Assembly (NCBI RefSeq): GCF_038397715.1
Contig: NZ_CP151633.1
Span: 2,542,001-2,606,000, forward strand
Source: Microbacterium sp. LWO14-1.2
GTDB taxonomy: Bacteria > Actinomycetota > Actinomycetes > Actinomycetales > Microbacteriaceae
Direction: 5' to 3'
DNA: 64,000 nt
The position numbers and the translations under genes were made by a program. Position 1 is the first letter of the stretch; each line of letters begins with the position of its first letter. The notes under the pieces are model-generated. The model searched no databases. It was not told the DNA's origin and was given only the letters and a program-made list of their open reading frames with translations. Below, piece after piece: positions 23,929-31,440 of this stretch.

Positions 23929-24984
23929 ATGGCCGAATCTCGAGTACCGAATCTGAAGGACGTCGCCCGTGAGGCCGGCGTCCATGTCGCCACTGCGTCG
24001 CGAGCTCTGAGTGATGACCAGGCCCACCTCGTGAGCGATGCGACCAAGGCCAGGGTGGTCGCCATCGCCGAGGGGCTCGGCTATCGCACCAACGCGGTCG
24101 CACAGAGTCTTCGCCGGGGAAGGACGGGCACCATCGGTGTCGTCGTCGCCGACTTGGCCAACTCCTTCGTGGTCTCCTTGCTGCGGGGGATCGAGCACGA
24201 AGTCCGCACTGGCACATACACGCCGCTCGTCGCCGAAACCCACGACGACCCGGCGATACTTCGCAGCGTCGTGACACGGCTGCTGCGCAATCAGGTGGAC
24301 TGCATCATCCTGAGCGCCGCGCAGGTCGACGATGAGGACTTCGTCGCAGACCTCGAGCGGCGTGTTCCGGTGGTACTGGCGGTGCGAGGATTCGGTTCCT
24401 CGGCGCAGTCCGGAATCGAACGACGCCATCTCGAAGTGTTGCCTGATGACTTCGTCGGTGCCAGGGTCGCGGCCGGCCACCTCCTGTCCCTGGGCCACCG
24501 GCGCATCGCACAGATTCCCGGTACGTTCCAGATCTCTTCGTTCGTCGAGCGGGCGCGCGGGTTCGAGGCGGCTCTGCGTGAGCATCCAGAGGCCGCGGAC
24601 GTGTCGACCGGTGCCCACGCGCCGGACAGCAATGTCGAGGAAGGGCGACGTCAGGCAGAGATGCTTCTTCGTCAGCCACCTGACAGGCGGCCGACGGCGA
24701 TCTTCGTGCACAACGACCTGATGGCGATCGGCGCCATCGATGCGATTCGAGCCGCCAGATTGCGTTGTCCTGAGGACATCTCGGTGGTCGGGTACAACGA
24801 CGCGCCGCTCGTCGACCATCTCAACCCGCCGCTCACGACGGTGCGTATGCCCGGTTTCGAGCTGGGGCGTCGCAGTGCGCGCATAGCATTCGATCTCCTA
24901 GAAGGAGTGCGGCCGACCGAAGTCCGTCAGACGCTCGAGCCCGAGTTCATCGAGCGCGGCTCGACGACCGCATACTCACCCTGA
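23929..24984 (+). CDS. LacI-family transcriptional regulator of the 10-26 kb locus
   Basis: A 351-residue LacI/GalR repressor: N-terminal helix-turn-helix (NLKDVAREAGVHVATASRAL), hinge helix (NAVAQSLRRGRTGTIGVVV) and periplasmic-binding-like ligand domain (DDFVGARVAAGHLLSLGHRRIA, FVHNDLMAIGAIDAIR, VVGYNDAPLVDHLNPPLTTV). LacI proteins typically bind palindromes with a central CG, as in the five CAAACGNTTGCA sites here. The ATG at 23929 lies six bases after TACAGT (23917-23922), suggesting a leaderless message; 141 bases separate it from the M24 gene. It is the most likely reader of the five operators. No consensus copy precedes this gene itself, so autoregulation would go through operator E by read-through. 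Confidence 0.92.
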   Translation: MAESRVPNLKDVAREAGVHVATASRALSDDQAHLVSDATKARVVAIAEGLGYRTNAVAQSLRRGRTGTIGVVVADLANSFVVSLLRGIEHEVRTGTYTPLVAETHDDPAILRSVVTRLLRNQVDCIILSAAQVDDEDFVADLERRVPVVLAVRGFGSSAQSGIERRHLEVLPDDFVGARVAAGHLLSLGHRRIAQIPGTFQISSFVERARGFEAALREHPEAADVSTGAHAPDSNVEEGRRQAEMLLRQPPDRRPTAIFVHNDLMAIGAIDAIRAARLRCPEDISVVGYNDAPLVDHLNPPLTTVRMPGFELGRRSARIAFDLLEGVRPTEVRQTLEPEFIERGSTTAYSP

Positions 24985-25021
24985 GCTTCTTCTCTCCCCT
25001 CACCACCGAACGGAGTTTCTC

Positions 25022-25888
25022 GTGACCACTGTTGGTTTCCTCGGCCTCGGCACCATGGGTGCAGGCATGGCTCACCGTCTCATCGATGCCGGGCACGACG
25101 TGCTCGTATGGAACCGCTCGAGCGGTCCACTGGAGCCACTCGTCGCTGCCGGGGCCCGCGCGGCCGAGACACCAGCCGAGGCCCTCTGCGCCGGGGTCGC
25201 GATCTCCATGCTCGCGAACGATGCGGCCGCCAACGCGGTTTTCACGGATGAGTCGCTCCGCGCTGCGGCCGGCTCGGTGCACGTGAACATGTCGACGCTG
25301 AGCCTGGACACCGTGCGGAATCTGGCCGAGCGGCATCGTGCGGCCGGCGTCGATTATGTCGCTGCTCCTGTGCTGGGTCGTCCTCACCTGGCAGCCAGCG
25401 GTGGTCTCAACATCGTCACAGCCGGCTCCGAGGAGGCACTCGACCGCGCCGAGGAGTTCCTCTCTGTTCTCGGCAAGCGCACCTGGCGCCTAGGGCACCA
25501 GCCCGAGCTTGCGAATCTGGTAAAGATCGGCGTCAACTACAACCTGATCCACACGCTACAGGCTCTGGCGGAGTCCGTTAATCTGATCGAGCGGGGAGGT
25601 GTCGACGGGCCCACCTTCGTCGAGATTCTGACGGATGCCGCCTACACCGGAAGTGCTTACACGGGATACGGAAAGATGATCGCGGAGCGCGGTTACAAGC
25701 CCGTGGGGTTCTCCGCGGAGCTAGGGCTCAAAGACCTGATGCTGGCTCGAGCCGCCGCAGGAGAATATCGAGCAGCATTGCCGACCGCACCGGTGCTCAC
25801 CGAGATCTTTGAACAGACCTTGCGCGATGAGGAGCTGGCTTCTCTCGACTGGTCGGCCATGGCAGAGATCACGCGCCGCCAGTCCTGA
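25022..25888 (+). CDS. 3-hydroxyisobutyrate-dehydrogenase-like NAD(P) oxidoreductase
   Basis: A 288-residue beta-hydroxyacid dehydrogenase-family protein. It has a Rossmann N terminus (VGFLGLGTMGAGMAHRLIDA), the AAPVLGRPHLAASGGLNIV substrate loop and the catalytic Lys168 in NLVKIGVNYN, followed by the helical C-terminal domain. Members oxidise 3-hydroxy acids or reduce semialdehydes. The retained lysine argues against an imine reductase. It starts at GTG 25022, 37 bases after the LacI stop, and is the last gene of the regulon. It may interconvert a hydroxy acid and the semialdehyde used by the SSADH-type enzyme. Confidence 0.86.
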   Translation: MTTVGFLGLGTMGAGMAHRLIDAGHDVLVWNRSSGPLEPLVAAGARAAETPAEALCAGVAISMLANDAAANAVFTDESLRAAAGSVHVNMSTLSLDTVRNLAERHRAAGVDYVAAPVLGRPHLAASGGLNIVTAGSEEALDRAEEFLSVLGKRTWRLGHQPELANLVKIGVNYNLIHTLQALAESVNLIERGGVDGPTFVEILTDAAYTGSAYTGYGKMIAERGYKPVGFSAELGLKDLMLARAAAGEYRAALPTAPVLTEIFEQTLRDEELASLDWSAMAEITRRQS

Positions 25889-26252
25889 GCGGGATTGTCG
25901 AATCCAGGCCCGCCATCGGCGGCTGGCACGTTCTCGCTCAGTGCAGTGACTTTCGCCGAGTGACAATGACCTATCGCTCGACGCGCTTAGCCAAGGGCGA
26001 ATGCCCGCTCGTAGGTTGACGTCCGAGCGCCTGGGTGGTCGTGATCTCGACGAGTGCGAGGGTGCGAACGCGTCCATCGACGTGTTACGTCGATACGCGG
26101 CACCGTCTCGACGGGCGCAACGCGATGCCGATCGTGTAATCCAGAAGACCGCCTTGCCCGCAGCTGATTATTGAGCGGGTGTCGTATCTCTAACGGCGGA
26201 CGGCGGACGGCGGGCGAGCTGTGACGCAAGGCTGCGCCCGCCGGTCACAGCG
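25889..26252. other. Intergenic stretch between convergent genes
   Basis: These 364 bases separate the beta-hydroxyacid dehydrogenase from the convergent NAD(P)-binding protein. I see no gene or clear terminator. A heptamer CGGCGGA is repeated about three times at 26194-26214. An open frame on the reverse strand has no family signature and may be decayed coding DNA. Confidence 0.5.
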
Positions 26253-26876
26253 TCAGGATCGGACCGCGAAACCTCCGGTCCATGCGATCTCTTCGCGGAC
26301 AGCAAGGACGAGCTGGAGGAAGCCGACGGCTTCCAATTCGCGTGCGCGCTTGAGCGAACCGGCGTCGGTGACGGAGACGCCGCCCGACGAGATGAGTTCG
26401 GTGAGATAAGTCTTGGCCTGCTCGTCGTCCCCGGCGATGATGACGGTGGTGGGGACGCCTCCGACTTCGCCACTGCCGAGGGTGGCGGCGAAGTTGGTGT
26501 TAAAGGCCTTGATGACCTTCGCGTGGGGGAGTGCGCTCTGGAGTTGCGCGGCGGCGGAGGAATCGGCGGGGACGGTGAGTGCGTCAAAGCTGTCGAAGTC
26601 GACGGGGTTGGTGACGTCGACGACGATCTTGCCGTTCAGCTGCTCCCCGTAGGCCGTGATGACGTCTTCGAGCGCGGGGTAGGGAAGGGCGAGCACGACG
26701 ATGTCGCCGGCAAGGGTCTCTCCGAACGCGGTGGCAGTGCCGTCGAACTGGGCTGCGAGAGTGTTTGCCTTGGCGGCGTCGCGTGCGATGACCTGCACGG
26801 ATGCGCCGCCCTTCGCTGCGATGCTGGCGATGGCCGACCCCATGTTTCCCGTTCCGATGACGGAGATGCTTGCCAT
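26253..26876 (-). CDS. NADPH-dependent F420-reductase-like NAD(P)-binding protein
   Basis: A 207-residue single Rossmann-domain protein (SISVIGTGNMGSAIASIAAKGG at the N terminus, DIVVLALPYPALEDV, GKIVVDVTNPVDFD, VIKAFNTNFAATL). It resembles F420:NADP oxidoreductase and the many stand-alone relatives that act on other substrates. It is divergent from the MarR-type regulator at 26968 with an operator-like palindrome between them, the common arrangement for a MarR-controlled oxidoreductase. F420 use is not demonstrated by sequence. Confidence 0.85.
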   Translation of the reverse strand: MASISVIGTGNMGSAIASIAAKGGASVQVIARDAAKANTLAAQFDGTATAFGETLAGDIVVLALPYPALEDVITAYGEQLNGKIVVDVTNPVDFDSFDALTVPADSSAAAQLQSALPHAKVIKAFNTNFAATLGSGEVGGVPTTVIIAGDDEQAKTYLTELISSGGVSVTDAGSLKRARELEAVGFLQLVLAVREEIAWTGGFAVRS

Positions 26877-26899
26877 GTTCTTTCCTCCTGATCAGTTTC

Positions 26900-26915
26900 A
26901 GTTGCATATACAACT
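26900..26915. promoter_or_regulatory. MarR-type operator palindrome
   Basis: AGTTGCATATACAACT is a 16-bp palindrome (14 of 16 positions symmetrical) in the 91-bp divergent region between the NAD(P)-binding protein and the MarR gene. Length and AT-rich centre match MarR-family sites. Confidence 0.7.
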
Positions 26916-26967
26916 ATCAAGGTGAACCTGGTTGCAGGTGCATCTATTCCCGTAGGCTGACGAAATC

Positions 26968-27471
26968 ATGACTTACACGGTGCCGCGGATGACGGAGGAG
27001 CAGTCGCGCGCCTGGCTTGCGCTGGTCTGGATGGCGGAGCTCCTTCCTGCAGTGCTTGATGCGCAGCTGCAGTCCAACGCGGATTTGACCCACTTCGAGT
27101 TCATGGTCCTCGGCACCCTGAGGCAGGCCTCGAAGAGCGCTCTTCGGACGAAGGATCTCGCTGCGGCGGTGAATGCGACGCCTCCTCGTCTGTCACGCGT
27201 TCTGAGTAAGCTGGAGGCTCGAGGCCTCGTCGAACGCGCCGGGGGAACGACGGACGCTAGGGTCGTGAACGTTCGTCTCACCACGACGGGGCGGCGGGCG
27301 CTCGTCCGGGCGGTTCCTGACCACATCGCGCTCGCGAAGGAGCTTGTGATGGACCAGCTGTCGGAGGAGGATCTCGGCTCTCTCGCCCGCATCCTGGAAC
27401 CCCTCGTTGACCGGCTCGACCCACACCGACGGGTCGGCTTCACCGCTGCCGGACGCGCCTCACTCGACTGA
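26968..27471 (+). CDS. MarR-family transcriptional regulator
   Basis: A 167-residue winged-helix regulator with TKDLAAAVNATPPRLSRVLSKLEARGLVER as recognition region, the wing (GGTTDARVVNVRLTTTGRRAL) and flanking dimerisation helices. MarR proteins usually repress a divergent oxidoreductase or efflux gene and are released by small phenolics or oxidants. The adjacent NAD(P)-binding protein at 26253 and the palindrome at 26900-26915 fit this. Confidence 0.9.
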   Translation: MTYTVPRMTEEQSRAWLALVWMAELLPAVLDAQLQSNADLTHFEFMVLGTLRQASKSALRTKDLAAAVNATPPRLSRVLSKLEARGLVERAGGTTDARVVNVRLTTTGRRALVRAVPDHIALAKELVMDQLSEEDLGSLARILEPLVDRLDPHRRVGFTAAGRASLD

Positions 27472-27683
27472 GGCGCGTCCGGCTGGGGCGCGTTTGACCG
27501 GGACTCTCATGTATCGGTTACCCCGTCAGGGCGCGGCTCGCCCGACCCAGCTGGCCGTCGCTGGCCGAAGCTGCGTAAGCAGGCGGGTGAGAATGAGGAG
27601 CGGTCGTCCCGGGTTCGGGGAGCCCAGAATGAAGTTGCCTGAACTCGACCCACTCACAGCCCGTAATTGCCGGGCACCGTGCG

Positions 27684-28020
27684 CGGCTACTCGAACTTGG
27701 ACCGCGAGGCTTCGCGACCGCTCTGCGCGCAAGAGGCCTTGGGCGTCACGGAGACGACCTACTGTGACGCGCATCAGTCTCTATTCGCGACATGAGTTCG
27801 CACGAAAGACCTCGTCAGGATCGCACCGTACGGGGTCCGCGTCACACCGGAGTTGCTCGCTGTTGAGGCGTGGGGCGGTGCGACCTTTGATGTCGCGCTC
27901 CGCTTTCTCGGGGAGGGCCCGTGGGAGAGGCTCGCCGCGCTCCGAGAGACCGTGCCGAACCTACCGATACAGATGTTACTCCGCGGCCAGAACACCGTGG
28001 CTACGCGGTCGCTGAAGTAG
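27684..28020 (+). pseudogene. Pyruvate carboxylase remnant (carboxyltransferase domain)
   Basis: About 110 codons of a pyruvate carboxylase survive here. The series [84 protein letters not shown] and MLLRGQNTV follows the order of the start of the carboxyltransferase domain. A frameshift occurs near 27730, an in-frame TGA at 27793-27795 replaces the arginine of the usual ATRVRT, and homology ends at a TAG at 28018. The biotin carboxylase part upstream and the rest downstream are missing. It is a relic of deletion or insertion, immediately left of the mobile module. Confidence 0.85.
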
Positions 28021-28149
28021 GTATGGCGTAAACCGGAAAACCTGTGAACCCGCCCCCGAGCTGCGCAGCCCGCTCGCGAACGTACAACAAGCTGGCACAG
28101 GGGCTCGCAAGATGGCAAGAGTTGCGCCGGATAGTTGCGATGAGTGGTC

Positions 28150-28230
28150 TTATCGTCGGTAAACGGCCGGGCGGAGAACTGAGAAGGGGTTCGCGCCGAT
28201 AATCTGGATAACTGTTGTTATCGTCGGCAA
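28150..28230. repeat. Direct repeats with embedded palindrome, possible recombinase site
   Basis: TTATCGTCGGTAA (28150-28162) and TTATCGTCGGCAA (28218-28230) differ at one base. The second copy overlaps GATAAC-tgtt-GTTATC (28207-28222), a perfect inverted repeat, and a further GATAA lies near 28198. Inverted arms around a short spacer resemble a tyrosine-recombinase core, but no recombinase gene is adjacent. Confidence 0.5.
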
Positions 28231-28452
28231 TGGGCTAGACGTTGAAGTGAGATAGGGCCGAGCCGGTGTGCGGCGTTTGAGCTGTCGCCGAACGGGATCG
28301 CGGGGGTCTGGTCGTCGGTGAGCAGATCAGGCCCGGGGGCGGGCTCGCCGAATCGAAGGCGCCGAACTCAGCCTTGCCGAGGGTGGGGCACCGTCCTGAA
28401 GCGGGCCCGTCGCTCAACGCATGGACAGCCGGTCGTGAGTGATGTGCGAGCT

Positions 28453-29328
28453 CTAGGCGTGGAAAAGATCCCGGGCTTCGACCGCGATACGGTCCATCTC
28501 GGATCCCGGCACGGCGTCGACGCCCAGGGTGCGCCAGGCCTCGAGGGCGGCATCGAAGACGTCCCACGTCCGAGAGTCCGCGCTGCGAGGAGGTTCTTGG
28601 AATACCACCGAGACCGGCACGTCGGATTCGGCCGTGCGCTCCTCCTGACCGGCCGCGACGATCGCGCCGCTATCCCGCAGCCGCGTGACAACGAAGTTCC
28701 ACGACTGCAGTTCCTGCTCCAGTGAATCGGTGTCCTTCACGTCGAACGCGAACGCATGCGACAGCTGATCGACGTGATCATCGACGACGGCGAAATCAAA
28801 ACGACCGCGCTGCTTGCCGACCAGGGCTCGAGGTCGTCTCAGTAATGATTCTCCGAGCTCGAGGCTGCTCGTGCGCAGATACAGGTCGCTCAGGTGCTGG
28901 ACGAGCCGGGTTCGAGTCTTCGAACGCGGGCTGATGTCGGGGGTAGCTACGAGAACGGAATAGAGGAAGCCTGCCGCGTCCTCTGCAGACACCGCTTCCA
29001 CGGGCGCAGGGCTGCTGAGCTGAAGTGTGTTGTTGAAGCGGTGAGAGAGCAGCGAGAGCCACGCTCGGCTCACCGTTTGAGGTTCCAGCGATGCGAACAA
29101 TGCAAGCGGGGGATGCTCGTAGTCGCGCACGGAGCGCTCGAGACTTTCGAGCCAGGGCCGGATCGCTTGCGCGTCGCCGCCGATACGACTGGCGCGACGA
29201 AGATTTGGTGCAGATCGAATAGCCCAGTCGCCGCCGTCGCGCCCGACGATGACGGCCACGTTGACCCTCTCGCCTCGGGCGACGTCTGGCACATAGCGAA
29301 CGAGCCAATAAAGGTATGGCTCGTTCAT
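28453..29328 (-). CDS. DUF3037-family protein
   Basis: A 291-residue protein whose N terminus (YLYWLVRYVPDVARGERVNVAVIVG) matches DUF3037, a family of unknown function with a conserved V.RGE..NV.V core. Its ATG at 29328 overlaps the stop of the upstream HipA-like gene (ATGA), so translation is coupled. The HipA-like/DUF3037 pair is a conserved gene couple in bacteria. It lies in the island with other conflict-type genes, so a toxin-antitoxin or phage-defence role is plausible but not shown. No catalytic motif is evident in the C-terminal half. Confidence 0.78.
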   Translation of the reverse strand: MNEPYLYWLVRYVPDVARGERVNVAVIVGRDGGDWAIRSAPNLRRASRIGGDAQAIRPWLESLERSVRDYEHPPLALFASLEPQTVSRAWLSLLSHRFNNTLQLSSPAPVEAVSAEDAAGFLYSVLVATPDISPRSKTRTRLVQHLSDLYLRTSSLELGESLLRRPRALVGKQRGRFDFAVVDDHVDQLSHAFAFDVKDTDSLEQELQSWNFVVTRLRDSGAIVAAGQEERTAESDVPVSVVFQEPPRSADSRTWDVFDAALEAWRTLGVDAVPGSEMDRIAVEARDLFHA

Positions 29329-30155
29329 CGTGGATTTCCTGTCTGGGTAGCTGTGGGGAGCGAGGCGAGTCCTCGTACTCGCTGGGCGACTGCCGGTGCC
29401 CGTCGATACAGAAGCCACCCCATCGTTTCCAGGTCGCCGCTGGGGATACCCCATTCTACGGGCACCTGGGACATCACCCGCAGAAGCTCCTCTGGGGTGA
29501 CTGCTTCGATGCGATCGGCGACCTCCAAGAGCCGCTGCTCGTTCAGGCCTGACGGTGGTTGCCGGAAGGATCCATCGATGCCCTCGAGACTGCGCAGGAC
29601 CTCGGAGTCCCAGTCGCCCTCCCCAGTGGTGAACCACAACCCGTGATCGTACGACCAGACGGAGGACTGCGCGGCAGCCTCATACAACCATTGCTCGTCG
29701 TCGCCGAGACACCAGTCCCACAACGCGACGAGCGCCGCTTGCCTACGCGCGTTGTCGTCTCGCCGGGTGTAGCCGAGAGCATCGTCGTCGATGGCGCCAC
29801 CAACGTGTCGGGACGCGTGCGCGGTCACGGCGTTCGGGACGGGCGGTCCGGGATACATGTCCCACGTCATCGATGCGGTGGTGATTGTGGCAAGAGCCCT
29901 CTTGCATACCGGAGCGCCGATGAGCGCGCCGACGCCCTCCACGATCACTTCATTCGCGAGAACGTAGTTTCCCTGGGGGTTGCCAGGCACTTTGAACCAG
30001 TACTGCAGACCATCGTCCGCGATGCCCAAGAACGCACCGGCGCCCGAGGATCTTGCGCGCTGAAGGGGCGCGCGGAGGATGATGCTCGCGACGGCGGGCT
30101 CGTACGCCTCAAGCTGCCCGGCCCAAAGGCCGGGATCGTCGAAGTGCCGGGACAT
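29325..30155 (-). CDS. HipA-like kinase-domain protein
   Basis: A 276-residue protein of the small HipA-like kinase family. The N-terminal half resembles the HipA kinase N-lobe (GIADDGLQYWFKVPGNPQGNY, with the candidate ATP-binding lysine, then VLANEVIVEGVGALIG). A candidate catalytic region (VALWDWCLGDDEQWLYE, then SYDHGLWF with an Asp-His pair) follows. HipA toxins phosphorylate aminoacyl-tRNA synthetases, and these shorter relatives are untested. It lacks the HipB antitoxin neighbour and is instead coupled to DUF3037 through an ATGA overlap. Sequence-based kinase assignment is moderate. Confidence 0.75.
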   Translation of the reverse strand: MSRHFDDPGLWAGQLEAYEPAVASIILRAPLQRARSSGAGAFLGIADDGLQYWFKVPGNPQGNYVLANEVIVEGVGALIGAPVCKRALATITTASMTWDMYPGPPVPNAVTAHASRHVGGAIDDDALGYTRRDDNARRQAALVALWDWCLGDDEQWLYEAAAQSSVWSYDHGLWFTTGEGDWDSEVLRSLEGIDGSFRQPPSGLNEQRLLEVADRIEAVTPEELLRVMSQVPVEWGIPSGDLETMGWLLYRRAPAVAQRVRGLASLPTATQTGNPR

Positions 30156-30269
30156 GCCTTGAACCTATCGAACGCTCACGGCCAACCGACGCATTGTGCC
30201 GCGACCGGATAGAGTCCACGGCCGCGAAGCTCCGAACACAGGAATGCTGGACAGCCGTGACGTACTTGC

Positions 30270-30836
30270 TTACCCGCTGAATGAATCGTTCGCGCACGCC
30301 TCAGCCGCGTTGGCTACGTCCACGAACCGGCCCTCGCGGATTGCCGTGATGGGTGAGTCGTTTCCTAACCAGGGATTGCTGCCGACGAACCACGCTCTAG
30401 CGACGTCGTCGCCTTCAGCGGTGCTGATCTTCTGCCAGGCGTCGTAGGCGCATTCCAGCCGAAGCGAGGCGTAAGCACTCGGCAGCGGCCCATCCGGAGA
30501 GCCCCACCCTGTGGCGGTGCGGAGGTCCTTCGAGCCGGCGAGAGTGGACACGAGCGTCGGCCCTAGGACCGCCGTCAGGCGGCGGGCGAGAGCCCCAGTG
30601 GGCGCCGCGTCCGTCCAGCCAATGGCCTCCACGTGCCTTCGTTCGGTGTCGATGACCAGGTCCAGCGCTTCCCGCAGCTCGGTCCGAGCCTCCTCCGGGC
30701 TGAGCTCTCCCGTCAGAATGCGCTGAGCGCGGTCGAGATCGCGCGCGTTCAGCTGCTTACCCTCGAGTTGGTGGCCCTTGTCGATGGCAGCGAGTGCGCG
30801 CTTCGCCTCTTCGGGCGTCGATGATCGCTTATCCAT
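30270..30836 (-). CDS. Antitoxin-like helical protein (third gene of a three-gene unit)
   Basis: A 188-residue soluble protein. The N-terminal 60 residues (RALAAIDKGHQLEGKQLNAR, AQRILTGELSPEEARTEL) resemble a VbhA-type antitoxin fold. The C-terminal region (AYDAWQKISTAEGDDVARAW, FVGSNPWLGNDSPITAIREG) resembles the toxin-binding domain of Xre/MbcA/ParS antitoxins, which contains WL..PNP.L....P. Its start overlaps the stop of the upstream gene by 8 bases. No RES or Fic toxin is adjacent. Both resemblances are weak, and the function is unknown. Confidence 0.65.
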   Translation of the reverse strand: MDKRSSTPEEAKRALAAIDKGHQLEGKQLNARDLDRAQRILTGELSPEEARTELREALDLVIDTERRHVEAIGWTDAAPTGALARRLTAVLGPTLVSTLAGSKDLRTATGWGSPDGPLPSAYASLRLECAYDAWQKISTAEGDDVARAWFVGSNPWLGNDSPITAIREGRFVDVANAAEACANDSFSG

Positions 30837-31440
30837 TCTCTTCCGTGCCCTCCCGGATCAGGTTGACGATTTCCATCGGGTCTAAGCCGACAATCAGCCA
30901 GGTCCGCGGCGAAATCGGCTTGTCGGCGATCGTGAGCTCGGCACCTACCCCAGACATGAACAGCTGTGCTCGCTCGGGAGTCCAGTCCTCCGGGATAGCC
31001 CGCAAGATGTCGCGAATACCGGGGAGCACACCGAGCAGTTCATCGAACTGCCATGCGGGGTAGCGGCGTCGCTTTCCCACGGTGAAGAAGTAGAGCGCTC
31101 CTTGATGCGCGCGTCGCCGCACCTGTCGCACGCCGATCCCGAGGAAGGCGGCGGTCTCGTCGTCACTCAGAGAGTCGACAATTGCGTCGATTCGCGCTCT
31201 GAACTCAGGGCGGAGCCGGCGCCCCGGATCCTCCGGATCTGGCGGGGCGAGGACGTCCGCACCCCGGTCTGCGATGAACGCCGTCATAGTGGTCAACAGA
31301 GCGCTCACCAGCTTTCCGTCGCGCCCCTGCTGCGCAGCCGTCTCAATGAGCAGATTCAAGGACTCCGAAACTGTGTCAGCGTCGGCTTGAGTCCATGGCT
31401 CCGATCCCGCGCCCGCCGCGTGCTCAACGGCCGATGTCAT
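30829..31440 (-). CDS. HTH-containing protein of the three-gene unit
   Basis: A 203-residue protein with a probable helix-turn-helix (SDDETAAFLGIGVRQVRRRA), followed by a small beta element (YFFTVGKRRRYPAWQF). A C-terminal domain (VLPGIRDILRAIPEDWTPER, then SPRTWLIVGLDPMEIVNLIR) is related to that of the next gene upstream. The start overlaps the upstream stop by 17 bases and its own stop overlaps the downstream start by 8. The C-terminal WL..GLDP pattern recalls toxin-binding antitoxin domains. The protein is not assigned to a named family. Confidence 0.65.
   Translation of the reverse strand: MTSAVEHAAGAGSEPWTQADADTVSESLNLLIETAAQQGRDGKLVSALLTTMTAFIADRGADVLAPPDPEDPGRRLRPEFRARIDAIVDSLSDDETAAFLGIGVRQVRRRAHQGALYFFTVGKRRRYPAWQFDELLGVLPGIRDILRAIPEDWTPERAQLFMSGVGAELTIADKPISPRTWLIVGLDPMEIVNLIREGTEENG

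Larger units (their letters stand above)
27472..28452. other. About 1 kb without an intact gene
   Basis: Apart from the pyruvate carboxylase remnant, this stretch between the MarR gene and the DUF3037 gene holds no intact gene. A repeated and inverted TTATCG motif array occupies 28150-28230. The area looks like scar tissue at the edge of the island. Confidence 0.6.

Noticed and set aside
22201..24819. An 872-codon open frame on the - strand
   Set aside because: It is the antisense of the M24-fold and LacI genes. Their motifs and the operator positions support the + strand.
26194..26214. Heptamer tandem repeat as possible CRISPR or regulatory array
   Set aside because: Only three short, contiguous units of CGGCGGA type without spacers; simple-sequence variation in GC-rich DNA.
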